A DNA stretch of 64,000 bases from Pseudopyrenochaeta lycopersici (Eukaryota > Ascomycota > Dothideomycetes > Pleosporales > Pseudopyrenochaetaceae). The stretch spans positions 310,001 to 374,000 of the forward strand of contig NHZP01000002.1 in the NCBI GenBank assembly GCA_003313425.1, written 5' to 3'. The translations under genes and the position numbers were made by a program. The notes beneath the pieces are model-generated. The model ran no database searches. It saw only the letters and a program-made list of their open reading frames with translations, and was not told where the DNA came from. Below are positions 54,970 to 64,000 of this stretch, piece after piece (within the stretch, counting starts at the first letter, position 1; each line of letters opens with the position of its first letter).

Positions 54970-56308
54970 CCAGTTGTATGCATGACCAGGATCCAGTAGA
55001 AATGAAAGCGCACGACGACATTGAGTATGTCTGGTGGGCAACCGAAGAGCAGCTCCGTTCGGCTGGACCCTTATCGATAGCGATCGGTGATTATGTAACA
55101 CTGCCGCACAAAACGCCGAGGTTTCGCGCTAGCAAGTCTTGTACACAGCTGGATTACATCCGTTCTCAGCATTGATACCTAAACTCTTCACATAACCATT
55201 AATGACAGTGTAAGTCTGAAAGAGCGTAGGTCAGAAAATGCTTACAGGTATTACTTCGTAGTTTTATACTAAAGGGATTGTGCGTAGAGCATCCCGCAGC
55301 CATCGCTGCCTCAGGGCTCAGCGTTCCGAATTTGGATAGAATGCAAGGAGAGCGACGGTATACTTCTGGAGGCCTTTGCGTATGCGTCTAATTTAAGAAT
55401 TAAGACAGAGCTACAAGCATCGTAGCGTTGTTCTACTTGCATAAAAGTATTCCACAATCGCCGGCGATTATGATTAGAGGAAAAGGAGTTGCAGTTACGG
55501 CACACATGTACATGAATGTCGATGATTATCATTCCCTACATAACTGTGGCTCACACCGTAACCAAATCTCTGGCTCTTGCGCACGGAGGCTACATCATAC
55601 ACAAAATTTATGCAGATGCAGATTACCGTTAATATCAATGTATTGGCCGGCGACTAGTGTTGTCACTTATTCTCAGGATGGACTCACAGGAACTCGAGCT
55701 TGTCACAGCACAGGACAAATGTCCAATAAATTTGATCAAAAGCTTCTACAGTCTAACAACCTGCCTTCGAAAAAAAAAGCGTGAATAACGGAGGATTGGA
55801 AGGCTCCTCCTGGAAGGAGCAATACAGTCGAGTATACAATTTTATCCAGCAATGAACGCGTAACCTCACTGTCATCAGCGGCATATCAGATAATCAACCG
55901 CAACGAACTCTGCACCGTGGCGTGAAGCTGAGGTTCCATTTTACCAGAGGTAGACCATCTCGGATATTTACTTTGTCGGCGATATATGGTAAACTGTAAG
56001 ACGCCATTTTGAGCAGTTTCCGTGATAATGTGCAAGGAAGGAGCTGTTGACTTCCCGTCGAGGTTGTGACCGCGTTAGCTTCCTGTCGCAAAATGCCCAG
56101 TATTAGGAATTGACTTCGGCCAAGCACGGGCCAATGTAGCTAGGCAGGACTCTCTTCTTCCGTTGCGCATGGGCAGCTGCATGCGTTAATGTGCACCTCG
56201 CTCTAGCTTTGCTGGAGATCTTCTGTATGTTAATGCAATTTACTTGCAGAGAATCATTAGCTAATTGAATGTAGATCTGGGTTCACTTCAGGCAACATTA
56301 CCTCCGCT
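54970..56308. other. Intergenic, no gene seen
   Basis: 1.3 kb upstream of two divergent genes. The open frames at 54960-55175 and 55428-55784 show no family features. Confidence 0.45.
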
Positions 56309-56683
56309 ATGCTTTACTCTGTTTACCTAGTGTCTTCTATTGGCGCCCCGCGAAATCACCAAGCTATTTTCGTTGAGACAAACAGCGACTCCTCTGGAAA
56401 CATATTTCAGGTTACTGGTAACATCCAGAGCGGAATGTCTTTTGGCCATAGAGCAGCCGAAAAGCCAGAAGAATCAGTCTCCTTCATCTCAAAGTCGTAT
56501 CTTGGTACCGTGTCCGAAGTCAACTACGCCCTGATCCAGCCCATCATTGAAAGAATTCCACCTCCGCCGAAACAGTTCAATGGGCCAAATCGCATAAATC
56601 CAAACAACCCCCTTAGGCGCTGTCAAGAGTGGACAAGTGATGCGATTCAAGCACTGAAAAGCGAAAATGTCCTGCAGACCTGA
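56309..56683 (+). CDS. Small DUF6914-like fungal protein
   Basis: A single exon of 124 aa. The pattern YLVSS...NHQAIFVETN...GNIFQVTGNIQSGMSFGH, then SFISKSYLGTVSE, IPPPPKQFNGP and RRCQEWTSDAIQAL is that of a small family common in Pezizomycotina (DUF6914-like). The His near the start and the Cys-Gln-Glu-Trp block near the end are the invariant-looking residues and recall small papain-like or NlpC/P60-like enzymes, but no activity is established. It lacks a signal peptide. Confidence 0.82.
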   Translation: MLYSVYLVSSIGAPRNHQAIFVETNSDSSGNIFQVTGNIQSGMSFGHRAAEKPEESVSFISKSYLGTVSEVNYALIQPIIERIPPPPKQFNGPNRINPNNPLRRCQEWTSDAIQALKSENVLQT

Positions 56684-57833
56684 GGACCTCTAGATTCAAT
56701 TGGGACTGTAACACGTCCTGGAGACATTTTGAATGGTTTTATTTATCATTAGCACAATCCAGCGAGAGCGAAATCTCCTTTTAGGGCTAATTATCCTTCA
56801 GCGCATGGAAACTAGTTGTCCACATAATTAAGTTCCCGTGCGAATACTACGGTCACCGTTTGACGATAACTTCACCACACGTGCGCGAGGGGCCCTTCCT
56901 CCTCTTGTCAGCAGAACCAATGCCCAGCAAAATTTAAATTTTGATTTTACTCAACCTCTCGACATTTATCGCAATTATGTGGCCCATTGACACATTTTAC
57001 GCATAGTCCGAAGCCGGTTTTATGTCAATTAGTGTGTCAAAGTGGATTACGATGGTTATAAAAGCCGCTGTGGAATTTATAAACTCACATATCAATTTCC
57101 CCGCAAAAACATATTGGAAGCCGATTTATGGCTTTCAAAGTCTATAATCAAGTTGTAGGGCGGTCTTGGGGCGGCATAAGCACTTACACTAACAAGTGGA
57201 TGCAAAACCATGCTTCAATTAAAAAAAATTAGTGAAAGACTCGTTAACATACGGTATCAACGGCATCACTTCTCTACTGTGTCAAATCCTTGGTCGATCA
57301 GGATATGGATATAGAACGTCGGAACATATTCAGGACGGAGAAATTGTATCTACTCCATAAGCGGGAATGATGGATTGTGATGCGGCACTGGACCTAAGCT
57401 GGGGAGGATATTACCATCTCCCTAGAGAGTACCTAGAAGGTTTTTTTTTACCTGCAGATTTAATGCGTGTCTGCCATATTTTCACCTTCTGGCTGCAATA
57501 ACGCTTATTTGCAATCAGTAAGGGACGAAACGAATCGCTGTATAGTCGAGTATCGTGTTGGCCCAAATCTGCATCCCTTTAATTGACAGCTCACATTAAC
57601 ATTGTACATAATCATGAAAATCCTGAGGGGGAGAGAATTTATCGTTTATTCATTTATTCTACCTAATCATGACTCGTTCAAGTTTAGCAAATTTCCAGGC
57701 TCAGCATATTCCCAGCACCATTGAACACATTCGCATCACAACGTTTCCATTTCCCTCCCTACCTTGAGTACCCTAAGTATATCGTCATTCCAAAGCTCCG
57801 AAGCCTTTACCTTTACTCTTAGCTACCCCTCTA
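56684..57833. other. Intergenic, AT-rich
   Basis: About 1.15 kb with A/T runs (57220-57228, 57438-57449) and no coding exon. The 3' flanks of the DUF6914-like gene (+) and the membrane protein (-) meet here. Confidence 0.5.
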
Positions 57834-58595
57834 CTACTCCTCGCTCTGCAGTCTTGCGACTCTCTCATCTGCGGTCTCAAAATATTCCTTCTGAATCTTC
57901 TTATGCACCACTACTTTCGCAACACCCAATCCAAACATCAACACGCTCGCCACGAAAAGCGGGGCTACCAAGTGCCTCCCAGTCTGCGTTTCGCCACATG
58001 CGTCCTGAAGGTTCCACCGAGGAACGTGCAAGAAGTACGACGCAATGTTGCAGGCCGCAAGCTCCCGGGTGCACGTCATGATATTGTCGGGAATGTAGCC
58101 GTTTTCCCAGTAGCATGCTCCTCTATTATTGGTGTTATATACAACAGAGGTCAATACTAGTGCTATGAATGTAGCGTTAAAGGCTATGGTTCCAGAAATG
58201 GCAATGAGAGAGTGTGTGGGTGTCTTTGATGCAGGTGTTAGCGGCCATGTCTTCAGGTAACGTCCGATGAGTACATTGGAGATGGAACAAACCTTTCTGG
58301 GAATGAATATTGCGACCATGCCAACAAGTCCGGCCAAACAACTCACTGCCCCTGCCGCAAAAATCACTCCCTCGTTTGTGGAATCATATCGAAGTGTTAT
58401 GTTGTGCTTCGTATCCATATCGTAGTCTGGGCCTCGGTACCACTGATATTGACCTGGTGGGAATGCGGCATCCATGCGTTGCATACCATGACTGGTGAGG
58501 TAAAATATGGCAATTGAGAGGGCGATTAGTGCTAGGGAAATGATATGAGTGGCGATGTTGAGGATACTGGTGAGGCGTGCAATGGTGATCGCCAT
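57834..58595 (-). CDS. Four-helix membrane protein, function unknown
   Basis: Read as a single exon it gives 253 aa from MAITIARLTSILN. There are four hydrophobic helices: about residues 8-32 (SILNIATHIISLALIALSIAIFYL), 78-101 (IFAAGAVSCLAGLVGMVAIFI), 127-150 (LIAISGTIAFNATFIALVLTSVVY) and 210-230 (LVAPLFVASVLMFGLGVAKVV). The loop between helices 3 and 4 has five Cys, likely extracytoplasmic disulfides. The C-tail is charged. Bases 58224-58292 look like a 69-nt in-frame intron (GTTTGT...CAAAG with CTAAC branch site 17 nt before the end). If removed, residues VCSISNV...PASK are lost and the protein is 230 aa. The family resembles uncharacterised fungal tetraspan proteins. Confidence 0.7.
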   Translation of the reverse strand: MAITIARLTSILNIATHIISLALIALSIAIFYLTSHGMQRMDAAFPPGQYQWYRGPDYDMDTKHNITLRYDSTNEGVIFAAGAVSCLAGLVGMVAIFIPRKVCSISNVLIGRYLKTWPLTPASKTPTHSLIAISGTIAFNATFIALVLTSVVYNTNNRGACYWENGYIPDNIMTCTRELAACNIASYFLHVPRWNLQDACGETQTGRHLVAPLFVASVLMFGLGVAKVVVHKKIQKEYFETADERVARLQSEE

Positions 58596-60896
58596 TTTGT
58601 GATGTTCGCAAGTAGAGGGTGAAGATGTGTGATGCGAGAGTATAGAGCAGTGGCAGAGAAAATATGATATTGTGTCATTTATGATGGTGAACAATGGTTC
58701 CACCGCCTAGTGCTGGCGTGGGATGCCTGAACGGATTGCTGTCGCCAAGTCTATAGGAGTCGCTGCGCCTCCTCATCTACTGATGTGCCCCGCAACGCCC
58801 TGTGATCCTTAGGACCTCAGTAACTCACAAAATGATTTCTTGAAAACCTTTTGACAAGACGGGGTAGAGCTTACGCTTCTTGTATCTAGCATACATGTAT
58901 GCATACGTGTGTTGAAGAACGCCTACCTTACTCTGAGTATCGTCGACAGCGAGTTCTATCTCCAAGATTGAAGCGGAAGCGATCGACGCGCTCTGCATCC
59001 CATTTACATCAAATACCATTGCATACTTAGTGCATCGTCCGACTTCTATCCGCCTATTTGATTGGCTCAGGCGGCATTGTAATAGCCGTCCCACGGATCA
59101 TACCGAGTCAGAGAATCGTTCTGTTCGCTAAGCTGACGGCTTCGAGTATCTTGTTATTGGCATCGCATCATTAATGTTATGGACCTGAGTACGCTGGCGC
59201 AAACCAACGTACAAGGGTGCCAAACGGATGGCTTTGTGGTACGACTTTGTGATGCCTAGCTATTACGCTGGCGAAAATGCAGAGCTCTCGGCCGATCATT
59301 CTGCCTTGCGGTCAACCTATCGATCAGGGATGCATGATATATAGCCAAATGCTTCCAAAGAGTGACGCGTCCACCGGGGGATGGAAATTGTTGTATGTAT
59401 CCATTGGAGAACAGTGCCACTGAGGAGTGTCGGAGACTAATTGATCGCCCATTTTTGACGTCAAGCGGGTTCGCCAATGAATTAAGTGAGCATTTCCACA
59501 TTGCAATCGGCATGCACCTACAGTGACCGTCCCAGATATATCCCGAGGTAGTTTATGATATCATAGGCATGACCATTTCTGGTATGGTAACACGATAGTT
59601 TGGTTTCGGTATTCCGCGGAAGTAGATGCATGATGAGAGGAAAAGCCAGGAAAGCGCAGAAGCAAATACTAGTCACGCCATTAATTTCTGAGAGTACCGG
59701 AAATGAATTTCTTGCAACTGACTGGAAAATCATACTCTCGACCATCATTGACTTGTCGAAACGTATATCTCTTGCTTAGAACAATTGCTCGGGCTGACCG
59801 CAGCTAGACGTTTGTAAGATGAGGGAAATGTTTTGTCCTATACCAAAATATGACAGGATGGGTGTTTCAAAGCAGGATTCCGGGAGGAAATGACGATGGC
59901 TTGGTTGGTCATTAGGGTGTTGTCATCACAGGCATTTGCGCAAGCTACGTGATTGCAAGGTTATATTATCTCTCGGTCGTAACGAACCAACTCGGAAGCC
60001 CATGATCTCAGTCATGGGCACGAAGCTAGTCCAGGTGAAGTTGAGTTACCACATACGTCTTAAAGAGATTTGTGTCAAGATATTGTAGCAGCTGTGCAAT
60101 GTCCAAACTCCAGGTTCGTACAACCACAATTCATATCACGGTCGCAGGAACATGATACCTGGCACCTTTGTTACATGAATATACTCCATAAGCAGCGGAG
60201 GTTGCTCCTGTTTGTGCTAAAGAGTTTAGCAAGCACTGTGAATACACCAAGCTGAATGATCTTACATCTAGAAGTCTATATTAATTGGGTTTCCTGGTTG
60301 CATGATGGCACCCAACCTATTCTTGTTTTCGTCCAGCGTATATGTATACCAACATCTGAATTTGGATCTACTCAAGATCGTTACCTTGTAATGGACGAAA
60401 CACTTACTATGACTTGTGCAGCGTCAAAAAAAGAAGGAGATGCGTAAGAGGCAGTGTGCTCATCCAGAAGATGACAAACTGGATTGATTAGACGCTACAT
60501 AGCCAGCGCATGGGCATGGTTCAATGCTGACATACCGAGAATTGGCGTGGGCACTCAATATTTGTTGGGTCGCAATAAAGCCCATGGCCTGAAAAAGCCT
60601 ATAAGTTCATCATAAAGAATGCGCTTCTTGCAAGGCTGGGAGTGACAGTGGAAGCAAAAATGACATAAGATGAAGCTGCGGAAACTAGTATTGAGATGGT
60701 ATATACTTTTGCATGTCAGGAGCAAGCACGGCTCATAAGGTGATTATTCTGGGCAAAGATAGAAATCTTAAGTTGCTTCAAATTATAGTGCCACTATTTT
60801 CAAGTCGCGTCTAAGAGCTATTTTCCCTGCTCTAGTTGACATCTTACATCGTCCGGACGCGATCAACTCAAGCCTTTGCTACTTTTAAGACCGTCT
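58596..60896. other. Long intergenic, no gene seen
   Basis: 2.3 kb without a supportable exon. Small frames (58825-59094 minus, 59256-59748 minus, 60070-60447 plus) have no domains or splice support. Confidence 0.4.
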
Positions 60897-62835
60897 TTAC
60901 TCCACCACAATGTGAAGGCGCGGGCCGCGAAATCGTTTTGCGGCATGTCCAAACCAATTCAACCCTGTAAACAACATCATCACCCCAATAACCGCAGATG
61001 CGTAATCTTGGGAAAATGTTAGCTAGATTGAACTTAAATACTAGTAAGATGCTGAGACTCACTCATGCTAGTTCCCGTAACAGGCAGAACGGTCGGGAAA
61101 TCGTAGAAAATAAGGACCAAGACCGCGAACAGTACAGTTGTTAAATTTGCTGCCCACCCTATAATTGAGGGCATTTGGAACGAGCGTGACTTTGGTAGCC
61201 ATGTCTCAGCTCTTCTCCGCATCATTAGCAGCGCTGCTGGAAATGCGTACGTAACGTGCTGCAGTATAAGGCCGGTACCGATAAAGGCATTGAATGCAGA
61301 TGTGGAGCCAAGGTATATGCATCCAATTATGAACATAATGGAGAAATTGAAGAGTAGTGCAGCAATGGGGACCTGCTGCCTCGAGTCAATCTGACCTAGC
61401 CAGCGACTGCCAAATAGCGCATCGTCGCGCGCAAACGACCAGGTCAAGCGCGAGGCAGTTTGATGAGTAGCGTTGAGCGCAAAGAAGACAGCGAAGAGTA
61501 TAAAGACGACGAAAATTGTTGCTGCCACATCCGATCGGGTCGCTTGACGCCAAATTTCGAAGATGGGGACACTATCAGGAGTATTAGTTGATGTGTGCTT
61601 TCATGTACGAAGAGTCTGCTTACCCAGTCGCAGTTGACACCACGGCTTCCAGATCACTCGTACAGTACATCATGACGATGCTGAAAATGAAAGAGGTAAT
61701 GAACCCAATGACGATGGTGCTCATCAAAGCCCGTGGTACTACGACCGCAGCGTTTTTGCATTCCTCAGCCAGATGTATTGCTCCGTCAATGCCTGCGTAC
61801 ATATAGTTCGGCGAAACCAGACCAGTAAGGAACGCGATACCGTCAGCCCAGCCGCTTTCGTTAAGGAATGTAGTCCACACAAGGTCAGTCGATTGAAAGT
61901 GTGGTGCTGAACGAGCAAGACATGTAATGATGATGGCAACGAAGCTACATATCGACACAACGACTACCCGCATTAACAAGTCAGCACTCAGATCGGACGA
62001 AAAGGACTTAGAGACTAGAGGAAGTTTTGGTCCACTTACAAGCCAAATCATGCACCCACATTGTGCGGCGCAGAAGGTAAATGTTGTACACTAGAACTAG
62101 CAGATTGGAGCCCTGATACATCAAGAAAGCCTGCCATGGCTGGGGAACATAGCTTGAGTCCCAGAAAATGGCCAAGCCAAGGCAAAGCTGAGGACAAATG
62201 ATGGCGATACCCGCGCAGATGGCGATCCAAGAGAATACATTCGCTGCGCCGCAGCAGTAGCTCTATCATGTGTAAGTGTTTTTGGTTCCGGCTTCATTTC
62301 ACGTGTGAAAGACAAAGGCAACTTACCAAACCCCGACTCCATTTCTTTGGAGCCAAAATCGAGACCCAATGGTACTGGCCACCAGCCGTGGGATACACGC
62401 TTGCCAATTCCGCCAGCGAGGCTGCACAGGCGCCCACGAGCACGAATATAATGATGGGCCCATAGATCAAGGTGGCTGGGCCGCCCTGTGCAATCGCAAG
62501 TGCAACTGTTGCAGCTAGCCCAGCCCAGCTGTTACAAATGATCCAACCTGCAGAGATGGTCTCCAGACCGCTCATGTTGCGGGCATTCTCGTTCCGCAGA
62601 ACGAGACCCTCAAGATGTAAACTATGAACTTGGCCATCTTGTCGAGATGCTACTGTAAGTTTCGTCAGCAGAAGCTCTTCAGGAATTCAACGCACTGTCT
62701 GGACTAACGCAGTTCAAGGTCAGTTGTGTTGTCGGCTGCGACGTCGGATTCTGAGGGATATATGTTAGAGGGTCGTAGTCATCGATAGTAAGTTTGCATA
62801 CCGAGTTTGAGCTTCTTCTCAGCAGATATCTCCAT
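60897..62835 (-). CDS. APC-family amino-acid/GABA/choline-type permease
   Basis: Seven exons on the minus strand: 62835-62802, 62750-62709, 62652-62327, 62262-62040, 61963-61624, 61571-61063 and 61006-60897, with introns of 51-76 nt, summing to 527 aa, the normal length. Several junctions change frame, so the fit is strong evidence. The cytosolic N-tail is followed by about twelve membrane helices. GLETISAGWIICNSWAGLAATVALAIAQGGP opens helix 1-2; ASLAELASVYPTAGGQYHWVS is the family's signature loop. GIDGAIHLAEECKNAAVVVPRALMST (about 270) and NWFGHAAKRFRGPRLHI at the end are typical of the yeast GABA/choline permease branch. It imports amino acids or amines at the plasma membrane. It lies next to a monoamine-oxidase-like gene, which suggests amine use. 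Confidence 0.92.
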
Positions 62836-63463
62836 TTTGGGATGAATTGTAGATGCTGTGTATTAGATGTTCTTGATTGGGATGGTTTCGTGGGAGGATC
62901 AGCTCTTATATCTTTCACCCCTTACTTACGGTTCGACCTCCCGAGGTCTGGAACGGTTTGACCCTGTCATTTCGTCGCGATAGCGTTCACTCATGGCTGA
63001 TCGTTGACACGAGGACTGGTTTGTCTATCAAAGCCACGAGTACTTGGGTTTGGGGTGGTTCTCGTCGGATGGTGGAGAGTTGCCTAATCTGGTCATTAAA
63101 GTGAGATGACGCTAGTCCTCAGGCCGCTTGATCAAGCGCTAATGAGACTTTGGGCCTACGAACGATGGCAAGCTCGGCTTTATTCCGCTATTAGCCCGAA
63201 GCCGTCGCGGGGTCCCGACGATTGGCAAGATAACGACCATTTTACGGGCTTTGCCGTTTGGCTCGGCAAATTGACACGCGTGTCAAGATGCGGGGGAGCT
63301 ACGCCAGGGCATATGAGGAGGTCTCGGGGCTCACTGGGCAACTACAACACTGATTCACAAGCTATGAGACATTAGCCGCGCACTCTGTTTTCGGGGCTCA
63401 AACATTGTTAAGTAGTAATAGAAGTCACACAGATTGTGCACCATATTTCTATCATTATGCAAT
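62836..63463. other. Intergenic, promoter of the permease
   Basis: About 630 bp between two minus-strand genes. It probably holds the permease promoter and the terminator of the oxidase gene. No gene was seen. Confidence 0.5.

Positions 63464-64000
<537 letters not shown>

Overview
This window reads as nuclear DNA of a filamentous ascomycete (Pezizomycotina), most likely a dothideomycete. The evidence is short GT-AG introns of about 45-90 nt with CTAAC-like branch sites, fungus-specific families (CFEM, HET, HeLo-type pseudokinase, Zn2Cys6 regulators, GH76 DFG5/DCW1, GT32), intron-bearing nuclear tRNA genes, and a Tc1/mariner copy killed by in-frame stops in the style of repeat-induced point mutation (RIP). 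The class and species are inference. Gene models below were built by hand from splice signals and reading-frame continuity. Each multi-exon model given in full closes to a whole number of codons.

Layout. 0.5-5.2 kb: a zinc-motif/coiled-coil protein, tRNA-Lys, a likely FAD-monooxygenase relic and a MARVEL-type membrane protein. 7.4-13.6 kb: a small secreted CFEM protein divergent from a full-length 5-oxoprolinase. 15.6-21.1 kb: three surface-glycan type genes, namely a GT8-like transferase, an acyltransferase-3 membrane protein and a GT32 OCH1-like transferase. 21-38 kb is an accessory region of self/non-self type genes (HeLo-type pseudokinase, F-box/LRR-like protein, HET protein) with a dead Tc1/mariner element, gene fragments and AT-rich DNA. 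38.4-41.3 kb: two intron-containing tRNA-Ile(AAU) genes bracket an unknown zinc-motif gene that carries an in-frame TAG.

41.7-49.9 kb is the most interesting block. A GPI-anchored GH76 cell-wall mannanase is followed by what looks like a catabolic cluster. A Tm-1-like UPF0261 protein and a TIM-barrel 'phosphoenolpyruvate hydrolase-like' protein are transcribed divergently from one short shared promoter. Beside them lie a Zn2Cys6 regulator and a fumarylacetoacetate-hydrolase family enzyme that meet tail to tail 27 bp apart. The UPF0261 and TIM-barrel modules are joined in one polypeptide in plant Tm-1 proteins and are split here. A shared substrate is inferred, not shown.

51-64 kb: a Q/N-rich CUE-domain protein, an F-box-like protein, a second Zn2Cys6 regulator, a small DUF6914-like protein, a four-helix membrane protein, a seven-exon APC amino-acid/amine permease, and the C-terminal part of a monoamine-oxidase-like flavoenzyme that runs off the right edge. 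The last two suggest amine or amino-acid uptake and oxidation.
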